A stretch of 64,000 bases of DNA from Anaeramoeba flamelloides (Eukaryota; Metamonada; Anaeramoebidae): the NCBI GenBank assembly GCA_027625915.1, contig JANTQA010000015.1, positions 11,189,001 through 11,253,000 on the forward strand. Reading direction: 5' to 3'. Shown piece by piece: positions 11,237 to 24,546 of this stretch. Every line of letters begins with the position of its first letter. Position 1 is the stretch's first letter. The position numbers were made by a program, and so were the translations under genes. Under the pieces are notes generated by a model that had not been told where the DNA came from, did not search any database, and saw nothing but the letters and a program-made list of their open reading frames with translations.

Positions 11237-12035
11237 ATGACTGAATATAAAATTGTTGTTGTTGGTTCAGGATCTGTTGGGAAATCAGCCTTAACAATTC
11301 AACTTGTGTCAAATGTGTTTGTTGAAATTTATGATCCTACTGTTGAAGGTTTGTCTTCTTTTTTACTGTTTTCTTTTTATCTTTTTTCTTTTTATCTTTT
11401 TTCTTTTTATCTTTTTTCTTTTTTTCTTTTTTCTTTTTACTGTATCCTTGCTTATTATTGGTTTTGCACCAACAAGGTCTTTGACTAAAAGCTTAAATTT
11501 TTCGATTTTTCGGGGGCTATTCTCCTTTTTCTCTTTCAAAATAATAAAAAATTCAAATAAAAAAACCTTTTCCAAAGATTCTTACAGAAGACAAGTAGTG
11601 ATTGATGAAGAAACTTGTTTTTTAAGTATTTTAGATACAGCAGGCCAAGATGAATTCAGTGCCATGAGAGATACCTATATGCGGAATGGAGAGGGCTTTT
11701 TGTTGGTTTATGCAATCAATTCCTTATCCAGTTTTAAAGAAATCCAATCCTTTCGAAACCACATCCTCAGGGTCAAAGACGCAGACAATGTCCCAATGGT
11801 TCTTGTTGGAAATAAGATTGATCTTGAATCTGATCGAAAGGTCTCCACAGAGGAAGGAAAGGAATTGGCAGAAAGATTTGGATGTTTATTAGTTGAATCA
11901 TCAGCTAAAACAAGAGTTGGTGTCGAAGACGCATTTTATGGACTAGTAAGAGAAATTAGAAAGCAATTAGGAAAAGGTGGTAGTGGTGGTGGATCCTCAG
12001 GAAAAAAAAGGAAATGGAAATGTGATCTTATGTAA
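11237..12035 (+). CDS. ras: Ras-family small GTPase (two exons)
   Basis: Exons 11237-11348 and 11578-12035 join in phase 1 across a 229-base intron (GTTTGT..AAG) to give 189 residues, the same length as human H-Ras. Residue numbering matches Ras: P-loop G10-S-G12-S-V-G-K-S17, switch I Y32-D-P-T35, D57-T-A-G-Q61, N116-K-I-D119, S-S-A-K at 145-148. The tail K-K-R-K-W-K-C186-D-L-M is a polybasic stretch plus CaaX box, predicting farnesylation and plasma-membrane attachment. Met in the last position favours farnesyltransferase. Positions 12 and 61 are wild type, so the switch should be regulated normally by GEFs and GAPs. It could be Ras or Rap; Gln61 favours Ras over metazoan Rap1. Confidence 0.95.
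11349..11577 (+). other. Ras intron with pyrimidine tandem repeat
   Basis: Intron between the two Ras exons. Bases ~11355-11440 hold about five tandem units of a ~15-base CTTTTTTCTTTTTAT type repeat. A long unspliced frame through it is not a protein. Confidence 0.85.
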
Positions 12036-13953
12036 TTTCTTTTTCTTGTATATCCAATTATTTATTTTTTAATTTTTAATTGAACATTTTTTGGTTCCTA
12101 AATGATATTTTAAAGCCAGCGGCAATCGTTTGTATTGTTTTGGCTTTGACAAATAAACACTAACCTAAAATTTCTTTTTTTTAACATTATTTTCTAATTT
12201 TATTAAAAAAAAAAAACTAAGAAAATTTCTCTTTGAACGACAAACAAACTGTTTTTTAATAGAAAAGATTTTTTTTCTCTTGCTTATTTGTGAGATCTTC
12301 AATAGAACTTTCGTTGAGTTGTTTTTTGCTATTGAGAATAATTCAATTTTTTTTTTTTTTTTTTGGATGGATGTATTCTCTTCGAATCATCAAACACTTA
12401 ATTTTTTTGAAAAAATGATTATTTTTGTGAATATGTGTCATTGGTATGAAAGTGATAGATTAATACTTCAAAAAATAAACTAAAAGAAAAAAATCTCAAT
12501 GGATTCATTTCAAAATGTGATAGTTTGAAATTATTTTCGGTAATGTATAATCTTGAAATCAAAATAATTCACAGTTTAAATTTCTGAAAGGAAATTTAAG
12601 TCTAAGTGCTAAGATGTTGTTATTTAAAAGATTTCTTCAATAATAATAAAAAAAATGATTATTTTTAGATTAGATAAAAAGTTATTTATATTTTTAAATA
12701 TTCAGAGACAATAATTTAATTCAAACCAAATTTATTTTTCAATTTAAGGCTGTAAGTACTTTTTACCATTTTGAAAAATTTTAATTGGGCAAGCATTACT
12801 GAAAAATATTTTTTGAGTGCCACCAAATATTAAAACTTTGAAACCCAAATACTTATTGTTGATCTATTTGTAAAAAGAACCCAAAGTAATACCCAGTTGT
12901 ATCTTTTGATTTTTCGATTTTTTGGATATTTTTTTTGATTAAATTTTTGGTTTTATTAAATTTGGTTTTATATCTAGAAATATATTTATGTGAATGCTCA
13001 AAATTAATCAAAGAGTAAACCAAGAAAAAAGACCCAAATAGGTGTGGATTTGAAACAAATATTTTCTTTTAGAAGACCAAACACGAAAGATCACCTTTCC
13101 AAATAAAGTTATTGAAATCAAAAATGAAAAAAAAGAAAATCAACCAAAATATATTTTCGAAGATTATTTTTCTTTATCTTCTTAATTTGGATGAATACAA
13201 ATGATTTAAAAACATGAATATCTTGCCTCATTACTATTTATTATTATTTTACAAAATATTTTTTTATAAATTGGTTTTCAAAATTCGTTTTTCAATTTTT
13301 TTTATCAAACCAAGCAAAAACAAAGAATATCATTTCAAAAAATAAAATAAAGAGATTGAATTTTTGGAATCATAAACAGTTACAAAAAGATTCAATCCCA
13401 AAATAATTGAAAAATTTAGAAAAAATTTCAATCAGATTCAAAATTATTTTTTGTTGCCAATTTAATCTAAAATAAATAATTATAAAATCAAAAAAATACA
13501 TCCAATAAACCCTTATTCTCGAGAAGAAATAAAAAAGTATCCTATTTTCTGAACTAAAACTAGAATCGGATGAATTAAATCAAAATTTATTTTAAAAAAT
13601 TATTTTGGAAATTTTTCAAATAAAAAGTAATTTGTTTCTCAAAATTTTGACAAACACAATAATTTTCCATAAAGGATTAAAAATTATACCAAACAAAAAA
13701 TAATTAATGGTATCAATTTTTATAGATATATCAAGAAATAAATAATATTTGTATTTATTTTTATTTGATCAATTTTTTTTATTTTGATTTACATTTTTTT
13801 ATTGGTATGAAAATATATTATACTAATATATATCTCACTCTCATATTTATTAAAATATCAATATATTTTGTTAAAGAAATGATTTGAAGAATTCAGTTTC
13901 GTATAAATGGTGGCAGTTAAAAAATGAAAAGGGTACCAACCCCCTTAATATGT
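12036..13953. other. Intergenic, nothing recognised
   Basis: About 1.9 kb of AT-rich sequence after Ras. No gene, RNA or clear repeat recognised. Short frames here lack composition or motifs of real genes. Confidence 0.5.
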
Positions 13954-13954
13954 T

Positions 13955-13975
13955 GATATATATATATATATATAT
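13955..13975. repeat. (AT)n microsatellite
   Basis: About ten AT units, abutting the left end of repeat family E copy 1. Confidence 0.9.
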
Positions 13976-14928
13976 CAGCAGTTATTGATTTTTTTTAAAA
14001 AAAATATCGAATATATTTCTTTTTGAGATGCGAATGTATTGAGAGAAAAATATATTCAGATGTTTTTTTTTTCAAAAAAAAATCAATAGGGGATATTATT
14101 TTTTGAGCGTAAAAAATATTAAAAAAATATAAAACCTAAAATCAAAAAAGAAAATTTTTTTTTTTTTTTTTTTCACACTTTGCGATCTTTCTCGAAAATA
14201 TTTAGAAATGTTAAAAACAACAAATATAAAAGATCTTCATTTATATTTGAATTTCTTTGGAAAATTGTTCCAAACTATCATGGCACATTGAAACTTCATC
14301 TGGAATTTATTTGACATCAATTTGGTTTTGATAAGAGAAAAGTATGTACCATTAAACATATAAAGCAATAAACTTTACTCAAAAAATAAAAAATAATTTG
14401 TTATTTTCTATTTAAAAAAATTCTGTCAATTTCTTTTTTTTTAAAAAAAATAAAAAAAATGAAACGAATTTTCCAACTAATATTATCTAATTACCTACTT
14501 TCTTTAACAAAATTATTGACATCAAAATATAAATGATTTATTCTAAAAACTCATATTTTTATTTCATTTTAAAGTACACATTAATAAGATTTTTTAGTGA
14601 AAAGAAAAATTAAAATTCTACCAATTTTTTTCAAATAATTGATTCAATATTTTTTAACAGAAATTTTCACTTTTCTAATTTGAATTTTCAATCATATAAA
14701 AACACTTTATACAACTATTTAAATAATTACTCTCGATATTTTTATTAAAATAAATTTTTCCAAATTTTTATTAAATTTTAGCTTAAATTTTTCTATCCAG
14801 AAATGAAAAGCTTATACAAAAACAACAACATTTGGTAAACAATATCAAAGATAACAAGTGATGTAGATCTGAAAAATATAGCATCATTTTTTATATTTTT
14901 TCTAATATTTTTTCTTGAGAAAAATAAC
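13974..14928 (+). repeat. Dispersed repeat family E, copy 1 (with ~440 bp extra)
   Basis: Begins ATCAGCAGTTATTGATTTTT and ends after a TAGCATCATTTTTTATATTT block. Two blocks, 13974-14150 and 14640-14928, match 60020-60190 and 60225-60515 in the same order and orientation. The second block is the better conserved. A segment of roughly 440 bases (about 14200-14640) has no counterpart in copy 2. No transposase frame is visible. Confidence 0.75.
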
Positions 14929-16423
14929 ACAGGTATTACGACTTTTGGTTTTAAAACAGCGAAATATTTATAAAATCGTGTTTTTTCGGGGTTTTTACAT
15001 GTTTTTCTCTTTATTCGTTTTTTCATTTTTTTGTTTTTGAAAAAGTACTCGAATTCTTTTGAAATCATACTTTTCGTTTCTGGGATATGAAAAAACACAA
15101 ACGAAAAAACTTAAAAAAATGAATGGAATGAAAAATAAAAAATAGAGATATGGTTTAATTACTTTAAAAGTGTTCAAAAACAAGGGAAATTCTCGATTTC
15201 CCATTTAAGTGGGGGATTATAAATTTGACCAAATGAAAAGAGTTTGGTTTTTGATTTTTGAAACTGTCAAAACAATAAAATTAGTTTTCACATTTAAAAC
15301 TTGTATAATTGTAAACTCTTTTAGCACTAAAAAAAGAATTATATTTTTTATTCAAAAAAATTAAAATTGAGTAAGAAAATTGGTCAAAATTTATATTTTT
15401 TGTGTTTCCAAATTAGATCATCTCACCCAATTTTTTTATAATGAGATTTTACCCTTCTATAGTGAATTTTTATTAATCTCAAAAAAAATAAAAATTATTA
15501 TCATAAAAAATTTTTTTTTCAGAATTACTAATTTGGTTAATGTGATCAGTAATTTTTTTCATTCTATGATTTTACTTTATTTGCCCATAGATGCAATTAT
15601 ATTACAAAAACTTTAATATTATATACATGCTTTAAACCTAATTTTTGTACTTAATTCATAAGTACATTTCTCATTTCTTAACCGTAATATCCACAATATT
15701 CCTTTATTATATTATGTCAAAACATAATTTCATTTTTTATTATTTCCCTTTTGTCAAAATTTCTTTAAAATATTTTTTTGTTGTTTTTTTATCCTAAAAT
15801 ACTTCTTTTTCCATTTTTTAAAAAATATTTCTTTGTTGCACTGGTGAAAAAAATTCAATACAGGTATTAACCTAAGTAATAACCCTAACATTTTTTTATT
15901 TTTTTCTAAGAATTATAAAATTATAACTTTATTAAACTCACTAATTCTATTATAATGTTTATTAATTTTTATATAACAGAGAGAAATTGACGAACCAATA
16001 AAAATTAAAAAAATTACATAATTCGTATGCACAGATGGTTAAAATTAAGTATCTGATATATTTGATGTAAAATCACTAGTATTTTTTTTTATTTTTTTTT
16101 TATCCAATTTTATTTTTTTGTGATCGATCCTAAATTTTTTTTAAAAAGGACGTTTCAATCCATCAAAATAAATTTTTATTAGTAACTTTTCAATAATTTT
16201 TTTTTGTGAATAAACCAAAATAAATATACAGAATAAATTATTGTTTACGGTATTTTATTTTTTTTTATATTAGTTTTATTGATTTTTTTGTTACAATAAT
16301 GAATGATTTTTTAAAATAATTGGATAATATACTGAGAGAAATAAAAACAATCTTTAGTCTATGTATTTATGGCACATGAAATTCACTGTTTCTTTTAGAA
16401 TTCCTGTTTAAAAAAATATTATA
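14929..16423. other. Intergenic, nothing recognised
   Basis: AT-rich, with homopolymer runs. Frames at 14793-15204 and 15380-15616 are Phe/Ile/Lys-rich and lack gene-like composition. Confidence 0.5.
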
Positions 16424-16448
16424 TGGATATATATATATATATATATAA
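16424..16448. repeat. (AT)n microsatellite at element insertion site
   Basis: AT run ending at the TA target site of the element at 16449-17701. Confidence 0.85.
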
Positions 16449-17701
16449 TAGAGGTTTTGATGATAATATGCTATAATTCATGATAAAGTTACAAAAATCG
16501 CGATATATTAGAAAATCGCGATATTCAATATTATCGCGATAATATAACCAATCGCGATAATATAACAAATCGCGATAATTATTAAAAAATCGTAATAAAT
16601 GCCAAAATATCGCGATTAAAAAGTAATCGCGATATAATAGTTGATGGGTTTTTGGGTTAATTGAGAAATATTTTTACAAAAAAATTTTTTTTGATCAAAA
16701 AATAGATTAGGTGAAAAAAAGTCATTCTTTGAAAAAACAACAAAAAAGATACTTGATCCAATCAAGGATCAGATCAAAGAGTTTTATTGTATTTTCATTT
16801 TATTTGGTTGACAAACCTATCGATCCTTTTAGATCAACAACAATAAGAAATAAAGAGAAATAAATATTTTTTCAGTTAATCGTGGTGTTGTAAATTGAGT
16901 TGAATAAAAGACCTTCTAAAACAACCAACCCTTTGTCTGTTCTTTAAAGAATGTGATCTTGGGTTAAAATATTTTCATTTTTTCTCAGCAAGCTAAAAGG
17001 AGTTGGATAACTCTTCAAAAGATTTCACAACATCCTTGCCAGATGATCACCAATTATTAAGATTTTTTATACAATACTTGTCTTCTTCTTCTTTTTCTTA
17101 TTTGAGAATCTTTGTTTTGGGCAGAAAACACAATTAGAGCTTAGTGGTTTTTGTTTGATCGATCACCAAAAAGAATGAAAATTATTCTTTATTCTTTTTG
17201 GTTATTAAAAAGTGTGAATGTAACAACTCCATTTTAAGAAAACACACATAATTTATATTCAAGTGTATTGTTGAAATGGGTAATTATTAGTTTGATCATA
17301 AAATTTGTTTGAGATTTTATATTTTGTTAAAAAAAAAAATGAAAAGAATAAAATTTTTTTCTACAACAAACCAAACTCATTCCCTTTATAAAAGTTTTCT
17401 GTCTTTCAAAACTTTCCAACACTTGAAGACAGTCCAGAACCCTTACAAACACTTTTTGGCATTATTAAAGGGAAAGTGATGTAAAAGTATCAAGGCTTTG
17501 TAAAAGTCAAGAGATTTTTTTTAAAATGATTTCAAAATAATAATTTTTCATTTTTTCGCGATAATGTGAATATCGCGATAATGTTGTTTATCGCGATTTT
17601 ATGATTTTTCGTGATAAAGTTGGACTAATCGCGATTTTTTTAATACTATTGCAATTTTATTGCTAATATCAGGATAATATATGTTATCATCAAAACCTCT
17701 A
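16449..17701. mobile_element. Non-autonomous TIR element with TCGCGA clusters
   Basis: A perfect 18-base inverted repeat, TAGAGGTTTTGATGATAA, lies at 16449-16466 and, inverted, at 17684-17701. Taking the outer TA as the target duplication leaves a 1249-base element starting GAGGTTTTG. Inside each end is a cluster of ATCGCGAT-type palindromes. Seven exact TCGCGA lie on the left, starting at 16498, 16516, 16534, 16552, 16570, 16610 and 16627. Four lie on the right, starting at 17556, 17573, 17591 and 17629. Two near-misses are TCGTAA at 16590 and a TCGTGA variant near 17609. The first five are spaced 18 bases apart. The 0.9 kb interior has no long frame. Clustered subterminal motifs are usually transposase-binding sites; that role is inferred. 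Confidence 0.8.
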
Positions 17702-20210
17702 ATATATATAACATATTTGAGAAACGAATTTCCACGTCGCTCCACATGCGCCAACGCGTTTCATGACATCAACAAAATCGTCATACCTGTGATATATATA
17801 TATATATAATTTTAAAAGCATGAGAAAATCATATTTTAAAAACACTATTATAAATATTTCCTAATTTGGACAAAATGTGATCGATTAATTTTTGTTAAGT
17901 TACAGAAGATTAGTTTTAATACAACTTTTTTCAAATTTTATTTATTTTATATGATTCAAAATTAATTTAACATAGATCACTTTATTTATCAAATACAAAA
18001 TAAATGACAAATATAAATATTTAAAAAAAAAACATTAAACTTGGAATATTAGATATATTAAAAAAAAATGAATTATCTATTTGATATAATTAGATTGTGA
18101 ATTTTTTGTTAAATTTAGAAATATTATCAATTTTATATTTCAACATCCTTTTCACTTGAAATTAAAAATAATCAACTAAAATCCCAAAATTTTGGACAAA
18201 GTTTAAATAGTTGAAAGAATTTAAATACTGATACATACATTCAATTTGAAATAATTTTGATATTAAAAAATCTGAAATTAATCATTTTTGGTGTTTTTTG
18301 TTTTGTTTTCATTTCCTTTTTTAAAGTTATTTAATATGTATATTTACATCTGTAATTTTTTTCCAATGATTCATGGAATGGACAGTGTTAACTTTCTTTA
18401 AATTGGAGAAGCCACATACAATTGGTAAATGGTTCTTATTATTTGATCTATCAAATAATTGTTGGTGAAATTTCTACAAATTTTACCAATGCATTTTATG
18501 TTCCGCTCGTTTCATTATTTTGTACACACTTATTTTTATTTTTGAGTTTTATATTTTTATTTTTTATTAAGATTAAAATGATTACTTATAAAAACATTAA
18601 TACCTTGTAACTCACATAAGGTTTAATATTAGATTTGTAAAATTGCAATAAATTTTATATTAGAAAATTAAATTGAGTTTTAAATTCTTTTTATTATTAT
18701 ATCTATTTTAGATGCTTTTTAAAATCGAAGAAACAAATTTAATTCCTTCAAAATTCTTTATTTGTCAGAAGAAGTGTTAGATTCTTATCAAAATTTAATA
18801 CAAAATTAAATTAAACTATAAATTATCATGAGAATAATAAAGATATATATAATCAAAAAAATCAGAAGGGTGTTCTTTTTATTTTCTTTTATTTATTTTA
18901 TTATTAAAAAATAAAATTTACAATTTAATAATTAATCATATTACATTTAAATATGAATTCGGTATTGATATAGTTGAATAAAAATAATTATAAAATAATG
19001 AATAAATTAATAAATATTGATAAATTCATTGATTCTGGGCAAATATGGTTAAACCCACAATATTTTCCTTCCTAAAAATAATAAAAAAATAGCTTAAAAC
19101 TTCAACACGGAAAAGGGCAAATGAATTGTTTTTATCAATTTAAAAAAAAAAAAAAAAAAAATTTCCAGTTATTAACACGTGTAAATAATAACAAATGTTT
19201 TAGCAATCTCAATAAATTTTAAGTGAAAAATATATCTATTAAAGTTTGTAAATTACTTTAGGATTAAGAATATTAAATATTTTCTCTTATTCATTCAAAG
19301 GTACAATGTTTTATTAAAGTGGGATAACATATTCGGTTGGATTTAATCCAGTATTCTTTTTAAAAAGAAGATTTCAATTTTTTGAATTGATCATATTACT
19401 AATTTAGACAAATAATTTTTTTTGTTTTTTTCATATCATTTTGCTTTTTCTTTTTTATATATAAAATTTTATCAATCAATAAAAAAATTTTTTTAAAGAC
19501 TCATAATTAACATACCGAAAATTTAGACTTTGTAAGTTTCTTTTCGAATTCCTACATTTAAATTTAAAAAAATCTTAATTTTAACACTTTTAATTTTCCT
19601 AAAGAAATTGATAACTTTTGCCTCAGTCGATTCCAATGAAAGGGTGATCAAAAATCGTTTTTAACATTTTATTTTTTCAAAAATTTTAAATGTTTTCAGG
19701 TATTTCTATAATGACTATCAACTCTAATCTGACGATTATAATTTCTCTTATTTCTAAACTATAGTATTTTAGTTGTTTGATTCCTAAAAAAAAAAAAAAT
19801 TGAATTTTTCATTTTTGGTTTCTAACCCTATTAGTAAAAAGTGGTTAAGTTTGTTCTGGTTGTTTTCTAATTATTTTAAAATATTCACAAGTTTTCAAAG
19901 CTTTATTTGAAATTAACGAATTTGTATCAGAATGCTCAAGATAAAAAATTAATAAATAATAAAATAATTTTGTTGTTAAATAATTTTTCTTTATTTAATG
20001 TATTATTATTATTAAAATAATAATAATTATAATAAAAATAAAAAAAGGTTCAAGAATAATAATTCAATATTGATCGATAATAGTTTTTCAAAATAATAAA
20101 AAAAAAAAAAAATAAATAAATAAAAGAATAAAGAAACTAAAAAATAATAATAATAATGATCATAATGAAAAGAAAAGGCAAAAAGGTAAAAAGAAACAGA
20201 GAAAAAAAAA
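17702..20210. other. Intergenic, with a GC-rich island at the left end
   Basis: Bases 17721-17790 are 33/70 G+C against a very AT-rich background, and the minus strand reads as open coding-like sequence. An (AT)n run follows at ~17791-17809. The remainder to UBA1 has only AT-rich sequence and A/T runs (for example 19141-19160). Nothing else recognised. Confidence 0.45.
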
Positions 20211-23200
20211 TTATTTATTTATTTTGAAACATACTGTTGGTAATTCTACATCTTCTTCGTTTTGATCTTCACACATGAAAATCATTGGTATATATCTTTG
20301 GTCGGGGCTGACCTTTCCGCCGCATTCTTCGATTAATTTAAGAACTGTTTTTGCGCTATCTTCTTCAGCTGTTTGTCCATAGGAATTATAAATTAATTTA
20401 TTGAGGCAGGTGATCATGACTGTTTCGTATTTATAATTGTCTGTAAACCATTTTTTTAAATCGTTAACTGTGGTATCGATGGTGCCATTGATGTCAATTC
20501 TGTCCCATATGGAGAAAGTTTTTTCTTCGGTGGGTACATATTTGGTTGTTTTACATTTGATTGGCTCTGAGAAGCCGAAATAAGGGAGTGACAAATTCAA
20601 AAAGGAGTTTGTATAGCACTCGATATCCTTCTCTAAAATAAGCTTGTACAATTCCAAGCAAACCAAGCCTGTGACTGCTGCTGTAGTTGTAGCAAGAGCA
20701 GGTATAATTTTACCGGCAATTCCTTTTGTTTTCAATCGGTTGGCGAGTGGGATTTTGTAATTACTGGCACGGAGGTTGGAGCAAGCAGTGATAAAGTCGA
20801 TATGGAAATTGCTGTCGTCATCTTTTTCAAATTTTTCAGGTTTTAAATTGATTGCGGAAACCTCTGAATCCTTTGGATTTGGTAGCTGCTTTTTCAAATC
20901 GTTTATTTCAATCTCGTCCTGTTCGATAAAGTCGTCGTCATCATCATCATTGTTTGTTTCATTTTCGTCAACTTGTATTTTGACTCCCTTTGCTGGAACA
21001 AATTCTGGGATCATATATTTGGCGCTCATTTCCTTAATCTTGTTATGATCGAGGCACTTGTCAATGGAATAAATACGTGCTCTTAAATTGGAGGCTGCCA
21101 CAACGAAATCAAGATGCAAGTCGTTTTCAGGATCGAATTCGATCACGACAGGAGGTCGTTTTTTGCCTGTCCAGAAGGGCTCACCTCTTTTATTTTTGGC
21201 GTTCAGGGGGTAGCTAAATAACAGCTGGGCAATTTGGTTTCTGAAGAGATCAGTAAATAATTCTACAGCCCAATTAACACAGTCTTGGAAGTCCTTGGCC
21301 ATTTTGGTTGACAAATCGGAATAAACGGATCGAAGTGTCTGGAGCATTACTCCAAGATTCTTTTTTTCGAGTTCCTGGATGTAGTCATCATGCTTTAGAT
21401 AGTTGTTGACGTCTAATGGCTGGGTGGTGAAAAGACCTTCAAATTTGTCTCTTGCCCATTGGATGGTGTGATCGATCTTATTGGGAAAATTGTGAAGTGT
21501 ACATTGTGGGATGCCCTTTTCTGGTGGATCACGGGAGTCTGCGTAGCATTCTGTCAGATATGGTACAATGACCTGCGTGTTTCCCTTGGGGCCCAATGTC
21601 CCTGATTCCAAGAGGGACTTTTTGTAGAAAACACAGTTCGAGTCAATATACAACCTTGCCTCAACGTTGTCCAGTGCGTTACAGACGCCGTCCAAGTTTT
21701 CATAAAAGTCTGGGTTGAAGACGTTTTCTGTCTCCTTGCCAACCCTGATGGAATATGGAATTATGTTGAGATCTGGGTTCATTTTTTTCACCGATTTGCA
21801 GGCGGTGGCGTCTTTCAATTCGTTGATGTCGCTGTTTCTAAACAGGAATTGCCTATTCAAATTGGATTTTTCAATGGTGTCCATATCGGTTACATGGATT
21901 TTCCCATTTTCCCCGGTACCAAGGCCCATCATGGCCCAATTTTTTAACATTTCGCACCCAATGGCACCTGCGCCAACCAAGAAGTAATTGATATCTTGGA
22001 TTTTCTTTTGGATTGTTTTCCCAAAAACTGCAATATATGGATCATACCTCGAATTTTGCAATTCAAATTCTTCATTATTGATCTTGTCATAATCCTTGGG
22101 CAATGCCTTAAGGAAGTCAAGTAATAGCCATTGCTTAAGTGGTGTAAATTTACTCGTGCAGGCTTTTAAAATCTCTTGCCCAACAACTCCTCCAAAGAAG
22201 GCAGTCATGGGGCTAAGTTCACCATACCCCATGTATGCAAAGCTTTTAACGAGCTCCTCTGGGATTTCTTCGAGAAATTGCTTTGGCACCTTGTTCTTTT
22301 CCTTTTCGTCCTCAATGCCCTTAATGGCTTCTTCGTATTGCTCCTTTCTTTTGTCGTTGGCCTTTTTGGCGTTGCTCAAGATCTCTTGAAAGACCTCCTC
22401 TTGGTGTGGCTTTGGGATTTGGAATTTGTTTGATTTTAAATATTCGTACCATCCCAGGTAGGTATAAAACAATTGCTTCCCTAAGTCAAAGTTGGAATAG
22501 TCAGTGATATTGAATTCTGGGTTTTCTAACGATTCCCGTAAAGACAAATGGCTCGACTCGATGGGGACCTTGACTTGGGTGGCATATCCGCCAGACCCTT
22601 CAAATTTGTATTCGCTCAAGTCCGTTGTGTCTCCAATGGAAAACTCAAATGGATTCATATATTTGATTTGCCTTCTTTTCCCGTTTAACTCGGTCATGCC
22701 GGCTAATTCGCTGAATTCAACCCAATCACCATCCTCAAACCCATGCCTTGACTCCATGTTGTTCGTAACAACACCTGGGTTCGCCTTTGTGATGCTAGTG
22801 ATCATAGTCGTTAAGCATGGCTCGCCATTTGGGTCCGTGATCAAAAAGGTCTTTCCAAAGTCACAAAAGACTTGCCCAAATAATCCACGTGTGTCGGTTT
22901 GAATAAATTTGATCCCCAAGCTGTGGCAAATGTCACTGATCCCAAGGACTTTTTCAAAATCCGTTTGGTTAACACACACCACAACAGTATAGTTCTTTAA
23001 AAAGTCTTCGTCAAAGCTTGAATTATCAACCAAATGAATATTAACATATTCATTGAGTTCCTTTAATTGTGGCAAAGAGACCTTTGCTCTGTTTTTTCCA
23101 ACATCAGTTTCTTTAAAATAGAACTATTTAGAGGTGTTTGTTTTTGGTTTTTTTTAATTATTTTTTTTTTTTTTGAGGATGTTAATTAGCGGTCAAAAAG

Positions 23201-23639
23201 AAAACAAAAAAAATAAAATAAAAAAAAAAAAAATTCTCAAAAAATGAAAGAATAAGAACACCATACATGAGAAGAAAGATCAGAAATTTTAACGCATTGA
23301 TCGTCCCAAATTGTAACACTTTTAACACCTGCCAAAACAATATTTTTAGCTGTAAAGAGGATAAAATAAAACAAGTAAAAAAAAGGAGAAAAAAAATTAT
23401 TTTAAAAGACCTCCAAAAAGAAAAAGAAAAAGAAAAAAAAAAAAAAGAAAAAACATATTAAAGCAGAGAGAAAAATAATTACATATTTCAATACCAAGGC
23501 CTGATAAACCTAAAACAAGAACATTTGTTTGGGTAAGTTTTTTCATGGCTTCTTCACCAAGAGCATAAATTTGTCTTGAATAAAGATCTTCGTCCACTTT
23601 AGTTTCCTTTTCAATTTCAATTTCCATTTCTTTTGACAT
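20211..23639 (-). CDS. UBA1: Ubiquitin-activating enzyme E1 (three exons)
   Basis: Exons 23639-23483, 23349-23267 and 23123-20211 join in frame (introns of 133 and 143 bases, GTAATT..CAG and GTATGG..TAG) to a 1050-residue protein, the usual E1 length. The middle exon supplies [16 protein letters not shown], exactly the segment expected between the first two conserved blocks. N-terminal [10 protein letters not shown] opens the inactive adenylation half. The active half has [14 protein letters not shown] at ~467-476, then [14 protein letters not shown]. The catalytic Cys is C621 in P-Q-C-T-L-H-N-F-P. An acidic tract follows near 795-820, then a C-terminal ubiquitin-fold region. It forms ubiquitin adenylate and thioester and hands ubiquitin to E2 enzymes. 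Sits alone; stop is TAA. Confidence 0.97.
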
Positions 23640-24546
23640 TGAGAGTGTTCAAAAATAAATTATTTTGTTTGTGTTGAAAAAAACAAAAATAAAAAAAATG
23701 AAAATTTTGATCGAGAAATGATTACCATCCCATAAGAGATTTGAGTGTTAAATACTGAAGGGGAGGATTACGAAACTCAAATCAAACTTGAAAAATCTGA
23801 TTCGAATTTAATTATGAATCATTTTTTTCAATCCAGAATTTAAAGGAATTAATCTCTAATTTACAATTGTCAAGTATTACTAAAAGGGCGGAATTCTTAA
23901 TTTTCAGATTTGAAATGTTGTTTCTGAAGAGTGTAAAATACTTTTGTTTTGGAGATATAATTCAGAGTTTCTAATTGGTTTTGAAAAGCTAATTTAAAGG
24001 ATCACTTTGAACGTTTTTCTTGGAGTCGTCTGGTTTTCTTTCAATACACTTTTTAAAAATAACAATAGTTACATCCTTGGATTTAAAAAAAATATTACAA
24101 AATAGTTTTGGTTGTGAAAAATTGCAAGTTTAGATTTGAGAAAACTTATTTGGTTTGGATTTGAGTTTGTGATGGAACTTTTGAACCATGTTTGTTTTGA
24201 GAAGGTGTTTTAAGAAGTGTCAAAGGTAGAAAAGCAGTAATAGCATTCTTTTTATGGATCAGATTTTTGTCCAATTGAATTTATTTTCAAATTCATTTTC
24301 AATATTTTTTCCTTGGTTCTAAATGGAGACAGGATAAAAGTAAAAGCAAAGTGTGATTAAAATGTAGATTGTGTGAATTTAAATGAATTTTGGAAGAAAG
24401 AAAGTTGATAAAAGTTAGAACAAAAAGAAAAACCTTTTGAAAAAAGAAAAGATTCAGACTAAATAAAAAAGGAAGACTCTCTCTTGTTAAATGGGGTTTA
24501 AAACCCACTGAGTAAAGGTACTATTTGTTGCAAAATAAATGGAACT
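23640..24546. other. Intergenic upstream of UBA1
   Basis: No gene recognised. Presumably contains the UBA1 promoter, but no element could be named from sequence. Confidence 0.45.

Noticed and set aside
11304-11577. Open frame running through the Ras intron
   Set aside because: Starts out of the Ras frame and crosses a GT..AG intron made of a T-rich tandem repeat. Splicing gives an exact 189-residue Ras.
20776-22902. Multiple plus-strand frames of 85-132 codons
   Set aside because: Antisense shadows of the UBA1 coding exon.
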